Part shown: in pieces, positions 10,836 through 20,849 of the stretch | How the letters are laid out: each line of letters begins with the position of its first letter | How positions within the stretch are numbered: position 1 is the first letter of the stretch | Assembly: GCA_963728535.1 (NCBI GenBank) | Contig: CAVSKK010000001.1 | Location: 186,001 to 250,000 of the forward strand | Direction of reading: 5' to 3' | DNA from: VAXT01 sp963728535 | GTDB lineage: Bacteria; Actinomycetota; Thermoleophilia; Gaiellales; Gaiellaceae | DNA: 64,000 nucleotides | Program-made: the position numbers and the translations under genes | Notes under the pieces: model-generated | What the model was told of the DNA's origin: nothing | Database searches by the model: none | The model's input: the letters and a program-made list of their open reading frames with translations, nothing else

Positions 10836-12717
10836 ATGTGTGGCATCTGCGGAATCCTGTCGCTAAACGGCGCTCCGTGGGTCCCGCGACGCTCGACGCG
10901 ATGAATCAAGCGTTGTTGCATCGCGGGCCCGACAGCGGCGGCTCGTTCGTGCAGGACGGGGTCGGCCTCGCTGCGAGGCGGCTCAGCATCATCGACCTCG
11001 AGGGCGGTGACCAGCCGATCTCGAACGAGGACGGCACGATCGTCGTCGTGCAGAACGGCGAGATCTACAACTACCGCGAGCTCCGTGCAGGGCTGGAGGC
11101 GCGCGGCCACCGCTTGCGACGCGCCAGGGACACCGAGGTGATCGCCCACCTCTACGAGGATCACGGGCCGCGTGCGTCCAGCGAGCTGCGCGGCATGTTC
11201 GCGTTCGCGCTGTGGGACCGCCGCCGCCGCCGATTGCTCGCGCTCGCGATCGCCTCGGCATCAAGCCGCTCTACCACAGCCAGAGGCGACACGGTCCTGA
11301 TCGCCTCCGAGATCAAGGCGCTGCTCCGGCAGCCCGGCTTCTCGCGTGAGATCGATCTGAATGCCCTCGAGGCCTACCTCGCGTTCGGCTACGTTCCCGC
11401 GCCCCTGAGCATCTTTCGAGGCGTGCGCAAGCTCCCGCCGGGCTCCGTCTTGACGTGGGAAGCGGATCGCCGCGAAGACCGTGGAGTTAGATCACGTCGT
11501 ACGCGCGGCCCCATCCAGTGGCCTCCGGCGACGTCCGGAGGGAGAGTGAGGAGGAGCTCGCCGAGGGGCTCCTTTCGCGTCTACGCGACTCTGTCCGGGC
11601 GCATCTGATCGCAGACGTTCCTGTTCGGGTCCTCCTTTCGGGCGGGCTCGATTCGTGCACGCTCGCAGCGCTCGCGTCCCAGGAAAGCTCGGCTCAGGTC
11701 ATGACGTTCTCGATCGGTTTCGAGGAGCGGCGCTTCGACGAGCGTGAGCGAGCGCGGCTCGTGGCCGAACGGTACTGGGACTGACCATCATGAGCTCGTC
11801 GTGCGCCCGGACGCGGTGGACTCTCCCGACGCTGGCCAAGGTGTACGACGAGCCGTTCGCAGATCCTCCGCGATCCCCTCTTTCATCGTGTCGTAGCTTG
11901 CGCGTCAGCAGTCAAGGTCGCGCTCGCGGGCGAAGGCGGCGACGAGCTCTTCGGGGGGTACGACTATTACGTGGGCATCTCCTCGCTCGGCGTCTCCGGG
12001 GGCTTGCTCGGCTGACGCGGCCGCTTGTGGAACGCTTGCCGAGCTCGAGTTCGAAAGCGAGCACCTTCGACCACAAGGCAAAACGGTTCGTGCGCGGCGC
12101 GGGGCTCTCGCCGCTTCAGCGCCACTATGCGTCGAAGGTGTTCTCTGGCCCAGCGGAAGGACGGACCTCCTCCAGGACGACCGCCGCGGGAAGCTCGATC
12201 CCCTGCAGCTGCTCAGCAGTCGTTACGCGGAAAGCGAGGGGTCGGACGAGCTGTCGCGAATCATGGACGTCGACCTCGGGATCTTCCTCGTCGACGACAT
12301 GCTCGTGAAGACAGACCGAGCAAGCATGGCTAACTCCCTGGAAGCGCGGGTGCCGTTCCTCGACCCGGTCGTCAGCGAGCTCGCTCTCGCGCTCCCCGTC
12401 GCGGCTCAAGGTCCGGCCCTTCGCGACCAAGCGCATCGTTCGAAGCGCTGTCTCGCGACTGCTGCCGAAGGAGATCCTCGAGGGCAAGAAGCAGGGATTC
12501 TCGATACCGGTCGCGGGCTGGCTTCGCGGAGAGCTGCAGCCTGTCGCCCGTGAAGACGCTCTCGCCCGAACGCATCCGCAGACAGGGGTTCTTCAAGCCG
12601 GAGACGGTCACGAGCATGCTCGACGGGCACGCATCCGGACGCGCCGACTTCAGCCGGCAGTTGTGGGCGCTCCTCGTCTTCTCCCTTTGGTTCGACGAGT
12701 ACGTAGGAGCGACATGA
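10836..12717 (+). pseudogene. asnB: Asparagine synthase (glutamine-hydrolysing), multiply frameshifted
   Basis: Reading the three frames together gives a complete AsnB. The ATG at 10836 yields MCGICGIL with the Cys2 nucleophile of the class-II amidotransferase domain, then ALLHRGPDSGG and QNGEIYNYRELRAGLEARGH. The synthetase domain has the PP-loop LLSGGLDSC (about 11635), then YDEPFADP, EGGDELFGGYDYY (about 11935) and TDRASMANSLEARVPFLD (about 12320). It ends LWALLVFSLWFDEYVGA at the TGA 12715-12717. At least five indels occur. The length, about 627 codons, is normal, which fits sequence errors better than decay. Such genes in polysaccharide loci may amidate a sugar acid; whether this one makes asparagine or does that cannot be decided. 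Confidence 0.7.
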
Positions 12718-13966
12718 GGCCCGCCTATGGACGCGCGAGGAACCGCTTCGGTCTGCGACTGGGCGCGGTCGCCGCTGCCGGGGTCATTCTCGTTGCTGCC
12801 GCGTTTGCCTACGCACGCGCCGACTCGTCCGGCGAACAAGGTGGGTCGGCGTCGATTGTGCTGCAACGCCTGCAGGCCCGTGGCTGCCGCAACCGTTGCG
12901 GCGCTCGTCGGGGCGGGCCTACGTCGTTGCCGGCAACGGCTCGGAACGGAATCCTGGGACGAAGCAGAGGCCCCTCCGGACGATCCAGGAGGCACTTGAT
13001 CGACTGTCACCGGGTCAGCGGGTGCTCGTGCGAAGAGGGCGGTACAGCGAGAACCTGGACATCACACGGGGTCCGGGACGGCGAGAGCGCCGATCACGCT
13101 CCGCAACTATCCCGGCGAACGGCCGGTCCTGCAGCCGGACGGCGGCGCTCGTTGCAACGACGTCCTGGAGCTCTCGGATGTCGCCTATGTCCCGTGCACG
13201 GCTTGACGATGCAGGGGGCCAACGGCTGCGACAACAACACGAACGTGTACGTGGGCGGCCGGTCGGGCGCGTCGAGATCTCCGGAAACGAAGTCAGAAAC
13301 GGGCACGATCACGGGATCTTCTCCGACCCCGGAACGGCGGACGTGCAGGTGATCGGAAACCGAATCCACGACAACGGAACGATTGGCTCCGGGAACAAGG
13401 ATCACGCTCTGTACATGGAGGGAGCCAATCATCTGATCGCGAACAATCTGATCTATGACCATCCGTACGGCCACGCCGTCCAGATCTATCCCAACGCAAG
13501 GGGCACCCTCATCACGAACAACACGATCGTGAACACGAGCTACACCTCGGGGTACAGGGCTGCCGGGATCATCGTCGGGGGCGACGGTCAGGGTGAGACC
13601 GCCGACGGCATCCTGATCGTGAACAACATCGTTGCCTGGAACGACTACGGGATCTACGGCTACTTCGACGAAAGCGCAAACGGACCAGTTGGATCGGGGA
13701 ACCTGGCTCGCAGGAACCTCCTCTTCAGGAACGAGTTCGGGAACCTCGTAAACGACAAACCGGTTATCGCCTTTGGAGACAACATCGTCGGCCGAGACCC
13801 TCGCTTCCGGGGTCGGGCGGCCAAGGACTTCCGTTTGCGTCCTGGCAGTCCGGCCGTCGATCGGGCGATTCAGAAGTACGCGCCGCGAGTTGATTACGCC
13901 GGGGGCGTACGGCGCGGGAAGCCCGACCTCGGCGCCTTCGAGCTCGCCAGGCCTCGCCAAAGATAA
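12714..13966 (+). CDS. Secreted parallel beta-helix protein (third copy), frameshifted
   Basis: The ATG at 12714 overlaps the asnB stop (ATGA), so the two are likely co-translated. The N-terminus is a signal anchor (LRLGAVAAAGVILVAAAFAY). The helix domain begins AYVVAGNGSERNPGTKQRPL and continues with the family motifs NGHDHGIFSDPG, SGNKDHALYMEGA and HPYGHAVQIYP, ending GGVRRGKPDLGAFEL. Indels near 12890, 13080, 13200 and 13260 move the frame, but the segment 13260-13966 is clean. It is more diverged from the 4449 and 6579 copies than they are from each other. It lacks a proline linker and is separated from the tandem pair by four other genes. Likely extracellular; activity not established. 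Confidence 0.7.
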
Positions 13967-13975
13967 AGCCCGAGC

Positions 13976-15391
13976 TCAACCCTCAGCTTGCGGCCTCGCT
14001 CCGGTAGCGAGAGGTTGTCGCCAACGCGGTCGGCTGGGGTCGAGTGCCTCCTGCGTCTCTGGGACCAGCTTTGGCAAGGCTAAGGCGAGGCCGACGATGA
14101 TCCAGAACGCCCTGGTCGTTTCGGTGCTGATGAAAATCGAAGCGATCGCCCATCCGACCAGGCTCAGAATGAGCGCATTCGCAACCCGGCCGACGAAGAA
14201 TTCGCCGGCGTTGAAGGCGCGCTTAGCCGTGTTTCTCAGCAAAAGCACCGTCGAGCCCATGATTCCCAGATAGAGCACGAGCCCGGTGATCCCAAGCTCC
14301 GCGCCCGTTCCGAGATAGAGATTGTGCGCCTCCGCGCCGTCTGGGCGAAGCGTGTAGTGCTCGAGGTCGACGCCGGGCGTGCTGAGCAGGCGGTCGTTCG
14401 CAACGTGGCGGAAGCTCCCATAGCCGAGCCCGAGGTACGGGTGTTCTCGGATCGAGTCCTTTGCGACGCGCCAGAGATTTACGCGCCCGGACCCCTGTGC
14501 CGCGCCACTTCCTTGTTCCGCAAAGATCGAGTCCACGCGCGTGATCACCTGCGTGGGCGCGCGGAGGATCACTCCGGCAGCGGCGGCGACGACGAGCAGG
14601 AGCAAGACGCGCTTCTGCACCCGTGAGGCGAAAAATGCGCTCGCGGGTAGCGCGAGCATGAGCGGCACCACGACTGCGAGCGCGATGAAGCCCCCCCGCG
14701 AGAGGGAGGTGAACATCGAGCCGATGATCGCAACGACTGCAAGGTAAAGGCCAATTTGCAGCCACCGTGCCCGTGCGTGCGCGGCGAGGGTGAGGACGAG
14801 CGGAAGGGCGACGAGCTGATACGCGGCGAAGAAGCTCGGATCACCGGTACCGCCCTGGGACCGGCCTCCTTGCAGTTCCTCGCCCGAAAGCGTCAGCTTC
14901 CCGAAAAACGCCAGGAACGTCATTGCGCCGACGAACAGCGACGCAAAGGCGAAGATGTAGAGGATCCGTTCGAGCTCCTGCCGCGAATTGAGCAGGGCCG
15001 CGAACGCGAGCATGTACACCAGGGCGATCGCGAGCGAGAACAGCAGGAAAGTCGTCCCTGCGCTGCTGACCGTCCAGAGGCCGCTGGCGACGGCCCAGAT
15101 CGCATAGGCGGCGACCCAGGCGAGAGGTGCCGACCTGCGCACGCTTGCCCCGCCCCGTATGAGCTCGATCAGGACGACGAGGAGCGCAAACGGCGTGATC
15201 AGCCGGCTGATGTTCGACACCGCCAACGCTGACGAGTCGAGGAAGATCGAGACGCTGAGCAGCGCAAGGATGCTTCCGGGATGCAGGGCAGCCAGCAGCG
15301 CGACCACGATCGCGACCGCGACGCCGATTGCGACGGTGGTCCCGACTATGGAGCCCAGTCCGACCGCGATACCTGAGAGCGCCGCGAACAT
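13976..15391 (-). CDS. O-antigen ligase / Wzy-type polymerase family membrane protein
   Basis: Intact 471-aa polytopic protein with about ten to twelve hydrophobic segments (for example VAIGVAVAIVVALLAALHPG and FLLFSLAIALVYMLAFAALL). The large extracytoplasmic loop carries GSGRVNLWRVAKDSIREHPY, then LGLGYGSFRHV and EAHNLYLGTGAELGITGLVL, the conserved Wzy_C/O-antigen ligase signature with Arg and His residues. ATG start at 15391. It polymerises or ligates lipid-linked oligosaccharide units at the outer face of the membrane. It is convergent with the beta-helix gene (9 nt between stops). One of the few undamaged genes in this part. Polymerase versus ligase cannot be separated by sequence; in a monoderm-type locus polymerase is the better guess. 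Confidence 0.85.
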   Translation of the reverse strand: MFAALSGIAVGLGSIVGTTVAIGVAVAIVVALLAALHPGSILALLSVSIFLDSSALAVSNISRLITPFALLVVLIELIRGGASVRRSAPLAWVAAYAIWAVASGLWTVSSAGTTFLLFSLAIALVYMLAFAALLNSRQELERILYIFAFASLFVGAMTFLAFFGKLTLSGEELQGGRSQGGTGDPSFFAAYQLVALPLVLTLAAHARARWLQIGLYLAVVAIIGSMFTSLSRGGFIALAVVVPLMLALPASAFFASRVQKRVLLLLVVAAAAGVILRAPTQVITRVDSIFAEQGSGAAQGSGRVNLWRVAKDSIREHPYLGLGYGSFRHVANDRLLSTPGVDLEHYTLRPDGAEAHNLYLGTGAELGITGLVLYLGIMGSTVLLLRNTAKRAFNAGEFFVGRVANALILSLVGWAIASIFISTETTRAFWIIVGLALALPKLVPETQEALDPSRPRWRQPLATGARPQAEG

Positions 15392-15569
15392 CGTCCACTG
15401 CAGCGGCGAGCCGGCCGGGCGCCCCTGGCACGGCGAGGGGAACGCTCACGTGACCCGAGAGCCGGCCGCAGGATGCTCAGACCCATAGTCGGAACCATGG
15501 TAGAGGCCGAGTTCGAACACCAAGCTGAACACCGCCCGCAGCCGCAGATTTGCTGTGGCAGGCGGGGGG

Positions 15570-16623
15570 TCAGGAGCGAAGCGCGCCGAGCCACCCGCGC
15601 ACATCCCTAGCCCATACCCCCCGTGAAAGGCCAAGAATGTCGCGGCCGTCGCGGGTAAGTGCCCACGTTTCGCCCCGTCTCCCGATGCTCGCGGCGCACG
15701 AGGTGACGGCGAAGGCACCTAGAGCCGACTCCCCGGCACTCATGCGCCGCGCGGCTCCGGACAGCGGAGAGACCAGGGCTAGGACACCGACTGAAGACAC
15801 GAACGCGATCGGAACAAGACTGCGCGTGCCGAGTGCTCTGCGATGCTTCAGCATCACGGGCACCTCCAGAGCCCGTACTGGTAATATTGGCGGAACACCT
15901 TCGTGAGCGAGCCACGCGGCCGGTACCGGACTCAGATCGAGGGGTCGAGTACGATCCGCCGCCCGCGAGCCGGAGCCGAAGATTGAACTCGTCGTCCTGG
16001 TTGCGGACGAGCGACTCGTCGAAGCGCCCTGCGAGCTGGAAAGCCTGGGGCCGGAAAGCCCCGTACGTGACGGTGTCGACCTCCGCACGAGCATCGACCG
16101 CACCGTGTCGCGTCCAGCCGATGCCACCGAACGGGCTGTCCATTGCGCAGGCAACGGCGCGTTCCATCCCCGTCTGACCCACAGGCGTTACGACACCCCC
16201 GACGTTCAGTGCTCCCGTTTCCTCGGCAGCTTGCGCGCAGCGACGCACGTAGTCGCTGGGGTAGCGTGAATGGCAGTCCAGCCGAACGATGAGGTCTCCC
16301 TGCGCGCGCTCAATGCACGCGTTCAGCCCGTTCGAGACCCAGCGAGAGGGGTTTGCGAGGAAAATCAGGTCGATTCCCGCTCGTTCTGCGGCATGCTGCA
16401 GGCTTTCCACCGAGCCGTCCTCCGACCCGCCGTCAGCTACGAGGAGCTGGATCTTTCCGGCAAAGTCCTGCCGCGCCACGTCATCGACGAACGCATCAAC
16501 ATGATCTGCCTCGTTCAACATAGGAGCGATGACCGAGACCCGCGAGATGCCGCCCAGAGTGCGATCCGTCGGCTTCTGCACGTGGCCAGACGGTAGCAGC
16601 GGCGATGTGAATTGAGCGATCAC
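15570..16623 (-). CDS. GT2-family glycosyltransferase (ExoA-like), frameshifted
   Basis: The N-terminal 230 residues are a GT-A domain: RVSVIAPMLNEADHVDAFVD, LLVADGGSEDGSVESL (nucleotide-binding DGGS), LDCHSRYPSDYV (metal-binding DxH/DxD position) and a catalytic-region NQDDEFNLRLR. The frame breaks near 15930 and the C-terminus continues in another frame (PVMLKHRRALGTRSLVPIAF) to 15570 with membrane-associated hydrophobic stretches, as in succinoglycan ExoA-type enzymes. The GTG start at 16623 overlaps the divergent flippase start, so translation may begin a little downstream. It transfers a sugar in the cytoplasm to the lipid-linked precursor; donor unknown. Confidence 0.7.
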
Positions 16624-18022
16624 TTGCCCCCTAACGAGACTGGAGAGACGGGAGACGCCCTGCGGCGGCCGGGCGACCAGGAGCCCGGTCGTCGCACGTT
16701 CCGCGCGAACGTGTTCCTCAACTACGGGACGAACCTCACCGTCGCCGTGCTTGCGCTCGTCAACATCCTCATCGTCGCGCGTGCGCTCGGGGCTTCAGGG
16801 CGAGGAGACGTCGCCTTTCTGTCGGCGATCGTGTATCTGACGGCGAACCTTGCGGCGCTCGGCATTCACGAGGCGAATGCGAACGTCGGCGCAGCGGAGC
16901 CCGAGCTCCGTCCCGCCCTGGCCACGAACTCGCTCGTGCTCTCGCTCATCTTCAGCGTCGTTTCGGGGGCAACCGTGATCGCGCTCGTGAACATCTTCCC
17001 GGCCGTGGGAGGCGATGTCGACCGAACCTTGCTCTGGGTGAGCATCGCCACGGTGCCGGTCTTGATTCTTCAGCTCTTTCTTCAGTACCTGATCCAGTCC
17101 GATTACCGATTCACGGTCACGAACGTCGCGTGGTTGCTATCTCCCGTGGCCAATGTCGTCGTGAACGGCACCTCGCGGCACTTGGGACGATTCGGTCGGG
17201 ACCCCAATCATCACCGATCTCGTCGGCCAGGGGCTGACGTCACTGGTCCTGTTCTGGTACACCGCGCGACGGCTCTCCGGCTTCGGCCGTCCCGATCTCG
17301 CACTCGCGCGCAGATCGCTCGCTTTTGGGCTACGGAGCCACGCGGGCCGGATCATGCTCCTGGGCAACTACCGCCTCGACCAGTGGCTCCTCGGAGCGAT
17401 TTCCGGCTCGCGACAGCTGGGTATCTACAGCGTCGCCGTCTCCTGGGCCGAGGTGCTGTTCTATCTGCCGACGACGCTCGCGGCCGTCCAACGGCCGGAC
17501 CTCGTCCGCGCCGGCCGCCGGTCTGCCGCCACACACGCTGCGACTGTCTTCCGCGCAGCCACCGTTCTGACCGCCGTGCTCGCGATCGGCCTCATCATCG
17601 CTGCACCGGTTCTCTGCGCCACGATTTTCGGCGAGGAGTTCCGCGACTCGATCTTCGATCTCAGAGTGCTCGCACTGGGGGCGTTCGGGATCATCGCGCT
17701 CAAGCAACTCGGAAATGCGCTGACCGCTCAGGGTCGGCCAACCCTCGCGAGCACCGCCATCGGCATCGGATTCGTCGCGACCCTCGTCCTCGACGTGCTG
17801 CTGATCCCATCGCACGGCGCGGCCGGTGCAGCCGTCGCATCAACGCTCTCTTACACGGTGGGAGGGATTGCGGTGGTCGTGATCTTCTCCCGCGCCCTCG
17901 GAACGTCGCCTGTTGCGCTTCTGCCGCGTCTTGCGGATGTGGCCGCGCTCGCGCGTATTGCCGAGACCTGGCCCGTCGAGCGCTGCCGGGCTAGATTCGC
18001 TGGGACGCCAAGCGCTAGCTAG
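16612..18022 (+). CDS. Polysaccharide flippase (Wzx / MATE-like), frameshifted
   Basis: Integral membrane transporter that would move lipid-linked repeat units across the membrane. The first 190 residues (LNYGTNLTVAVLALVNILIV, ALGASGRGDVAFLSAIVYL) match the start of RfbX/Wzx-like proteins, including the RGDVA turn. An indel near 17170 changes the frame. The rest runs in the second frame (GTPIITDLVGQGLTSLVLFW, NYRLDQWLLGAISGSRQLGI, TLAAVQRPDL) to 18022 with about twelve hydrophobic segments in all. TTG start at 16612, or slightly downstream. Convergent with the next gene (1 nt between them). Confidence 0.75.
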
Positions 18023-18023
18023 C

Positions 18024-18944
18024 TCACATGGTTCCGTGCCGGAGGCGTGAGCCAAGCCAGCGGTACTGCATCGCGCGCAAGGTCTTGGCGTCCGCCTCCT
18101 CACGCCAGCCCGGTTGGGTGCGCATGAAGTCGAGCAGGGTCGAGGCCGGGACAAACCAACCCGGGAGACCGGCCAGCCGCTCGATCAGGCTCGCGAACTC
18201 ATCCCGAACACGACCGTGCCTGACGAAGTCGAAGCCGAAGTGCGCGTAGGCGATACATGCTCCGCCCTCCGCGAGCAAACGCTCCTGATTCTGCTCGCTG
18301 ATGAGCTCGCAGAACGCGTCATAGGACTGCCCCTCGCTTGCGCTGAACCAGTAACGAACGAAGGGCCGCCGGGGATCGTGGTAGGGCATGATCGGCGCCA
18401 CCTTCAGCGTGTTGATATCGGAGAACGAGAGGTTTCGGACATAGGTGATCCGATCGCGGCAGAGGTCACCCCAGAAGTACGGTGAGCCCTCGACATGTCC
18501 GTAGTACTTCGTGTTGCGCCACAACAGACGGTTCACGAGGCGGTAGAGCAGATTGGCGGAGCCGTCGAGGCGGTCTTCGCCCCAGTAGATCCCCTCGACC
18601 TGGCCGAAATGGTTTGCATGGAGCTTGGGGTCGCGACCAATGGTCTCGCGAAACACGTCGAGTGCTCGCTCGGTATCACTGCGGAGCGACGAATGGTCCG
18701 TTGCCCCGTGGAAGGCGATCTCAAAGCCACGCTCGGCGAGGTCGACGATCCAGGCCCGGTACTCGGGGTCTTGGAGCGTGCCGCCGCCGAACCGCGGCGG
18801 CTTGCGAAACGCGAGCGGCCAGACTGTCTTCGTGGTCAGGATGCCGTGCTCGTGGAGAAGGTCGTAGACCGGTCCAACGTTCTCGAGTGTCGACGCCTCC
18901 GTGTCATCGACGATCGTGAAGGCAAACCGCTTACCGCAGGCCAT
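18024..18944 (-). CDS. Polysaccharide-deacetylase-like protein
   Basis: Intact 306-aa protein that appears to be of the NodB-like carbohydrate esterase fold. The opening FAFTIVDDTEAST supplies the DD pair expected at strand 1. Further on, GFEIAFHGATDHSS resembles the His-containing metal motif, and ACIAYAHFGFDFVRHG could be the C-terminal catalytic His region. There is no signal peptide, so it is cytoplasmic unless exported otherwise. Residues 130-200 form a family-specific insertion (GSPYFWGDLCRDRITYVRNL). Such proteins are common in exopolysaccharide clusters beside flippases. The deacetylase activity and substrate are inferred from fold only. Confidence 0.65.
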   Translation of the reverse strand: MACGKRFAFTIVDDTEASTLENVGPVYDLLHEHGILTTKTVWPLAFRKPPRFGGGTLQDPEYRAWIVDLAERGFEIAFHGATDHSSLRSDTERALDVFRETIGRDPKLHANHFGQVEGIYWGEDRLDGSANLLYRLVNRLLWRNTKYYGHVEGSPYFWGDLCRDRITYVRNLSFSDINTLKVAPIMPYHDPRRPFVRYWFSASEGQSYDAFCELISEQNQERLLAEGGACIAYAHFGFDFVRHGRVRDEFASLIERLAGLPGWFVPASTLLDFMRTQPGWREEADAKTLRAMQYRWLGSRLRHGTM

Positions 18945-19036
18945 TCGATCAAGAGGTACTCGCTCCCAATTTTGGGATGCCGCTGGTAGGCGTGAGGCTA
19001 CCCGAGCGGTCTCGAGGGGACACGTAGGCTTGGCGA

Positions 19037-20057
19037 ATGACGCTGACGCTCCAGCGGCTCGACCTGGATGAGTGCGACTGGAACGCTATGGATGCGTTCC
19101 CCGATCGCGTCGTCTTCCAGACCCCTGAATGGTTGGCTTTCCTCAATACGGCCTTCGGTGCCGAGCCCTGTAGTCTGCGCGATCTTCGATGGTGGCGCGC
19201 AGATTGGCTACTTCGCGGGGCTCATTACCCGGCGGTTCGGAATACGCATGCTCGGGAGCCCGCTGCCCGGCTGGACGACGTCGTACATGGGCTTCAACCT
19301 CGCCGAGGGCAGTTCGCGTCACGAGGCTCTTCTTGCTCTGCTCGCCTACTCTCACGATGAGCTCGGCTGTGGCCACGTGGAGGTCCGAGACCGGATGCTG
19401 TCGGACGCGTCTTCCTCGAAGCCGCGGGTCAAGCGCGAGTGGTTCGACACGCTCGAGGTCGACCTCCAGCCGGAGGAGGATGAGCTCTTCTCGCGCATGA
19501 ACAGCGCGTGCCGCCGATGTATCCGGAAGGCCGAGAAGATGAAGGTGACGGTTGAGGAGGCGTCTGATCTCGGCTTCGCAGACGACTACTACGCGCAGTT
19601 GAAGGATGTGTTCGCGAAGCAGGGCCTCTCGCCGACATATGACATCGGGGTCGTCCGCGCTCTGATCGAGCACGTCCATCCGAGCGGACACCTGCTGCTC
19701 CTTCGGGCGCTGAGCCCCGAGGGTGAGTGCATCGCCACGGGCATCTTCCCGGGGATGAACAAGACGGCCTACTTCTGGGGTGGGGCAAGTTGGAGGAATT
19801 CTCAGATCCTGCGTCCGAACGAGACGCTCTTCTGGCACGCGATGCGCTACTGGAAGCGGAAGGGCAGCACAGCGATGGACCTCGGCGCAGGCGAGTACAA
19901 ACGGAAGTACAGCGTGCGCGACGTAGCTGTTCCGCACTTCGTGCACTCTTCGTTCCCAGGCCTCGGAGCGTTGCGTTCGCTTCTCAAAGTGGTGCACACC
20001 TCAGAACGTCTCCGCCGCTTTGCGCGGGCGGCCTCCGGGGCACGGCAGACCGGTTAG
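19037..20057 (+). CDS. FemAB/GNAT-like acyltransferase, frameshifted
   Basis: The N-terminus is in the frame from ATG 19037 (LDECDWNAMDAFPDRVVFQT, PEWLAFLNTAFGAEP). After an indel near 19175 the protein continues in the frame that ends at 20057. Features typical of FemAB-type double-GNAT proteins are the opening 'target' segment, SRMNSACRRCIRKAEKMKVT, the central LLLLRALSPEGECIATGIFP acetyl-transferase strand, TAYFWGGASW and DLGAGEYKRKYS near the end. The length, about 340 aa, fits. In this locus it could transfer an amino acid or acyl group onto the polymer or peptidoglycan; acceptor unknown. Its 3' end overlaps the convergent metallophosphoesterase by 4 nt. Confidence 0.7.
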
Positions 20058-20845
20058 CGCGAAACCCTCGACAGGCGTCGCCAGGTGCTCTTGCCGAGTC
20101 GCCGGAGTCGCCTGACCGGGGACGGGCGTAGCTGATAAGAGCGAGGGTGGAGGTCGTGGCGTCGAAGCTCCCGCCGGCAGCGCCGCGTGTCGTAGGAAAC
20201 CGAGTCGTACGTTGCGGTCATGCTCTCCAGGTCCAGAACTGCAAAGTGCGCCCGGACGCGGAAGCTCCGCGATTGCCCGACGCCACCAGGGTTGAGCACC
20301 CAGCGGGTCGTTCCCAGCGAGAGCTTGCCGTCTTGAGCGGGCTCGGCGACGGTCCCGGCCTCATCACAGGCCCACGGACGGTGCGTGTGCCCGAGCACGA
20401 GGAAGCGCACCGGCGGGTCTTCGATCGCGAGGCGGCGGAGCTGATCGGTCGCCTGCTCGGGCCGAAGCGTGTACTCACTCGGGTCGTCGAGAGACCCGTG
20501 CGCGATGGCGATCCTGTCGCCGACCTGCGCGCGGCGGGGGAGAGCCGCCAGGAAGTCCCGAGCATCTGCGCCGAGAACGCCTCTGGTCCACGCGAGGCTC
20601 TTCCGTGCCAGCGGGATGCACCGCGCGTCGCTCAGTTCTCCCAGCACGATCAGGTCGTGGTTGCCGGCGATGCAGACAGCGTCCAATTCCGCAACCGCCG
20701 CGACACAGTCATTCGGAAAGGGCCCGTAACCAACGACATCGCCCGCGACCAGGTAGCGGTCGACGCCCAGCCGGCGGAGGCGCCCCAGCGCCGACTCGAG
20801 CGCCGGCAGGTTGCCGTGGATGTCGGCTAGGAGGCCGTAGCGCAC
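20054..20845 (-). CDS. Calcineurin-like metallophosphoesterase
   Basis: Intact 263-aa protein. It shows all the dinuclear-metal motifs of the YfcE/MJ0936-type phosphodiesterase family: LLADIHGNLPALE (DxH), VAGDVVGYGPFP (GDxxGYGP), CIAGNHDLIVLG (GNHD), AIAHGSLDDP and LVLGHTHRPW (GHTH), then LNPGGVGQSR. Cytoplasmic, phosphodiesterase or phosphatase on an unknown small substrate. It begins 4 nt after the ATP-grasp stop, so the pair is an operon. The tail from about residue 215 is basic (RRCRRELRRHDLHPR) and extends past the family core. Confidence 0.85.
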   Translation of the reverse strand: MRYGLLADIHGNLPALESALGRLRRLGVDRYLVAGDVVGYGPFPNDCVAAVAELDAVCIAGNHDLIVLGELSDARCIPLARKSLAWTRGVLGADARDFLAALPRRAQVGDRIAIAHGSLDDPSEYTLRPEQATDQLRRLAIEDPPVRFLVLGHTHRPWACDEAGTVAEPAQDGKLSLGTTRWVLNPGGVGQSRSFRVRAHFAVLDLESMTATYDSVSYDTRRCRRELRRHDLHPRSYQLRPSPVRRLRRLGKSTWRRLSRVSR

Positions 20846-20849
20846 GCTC

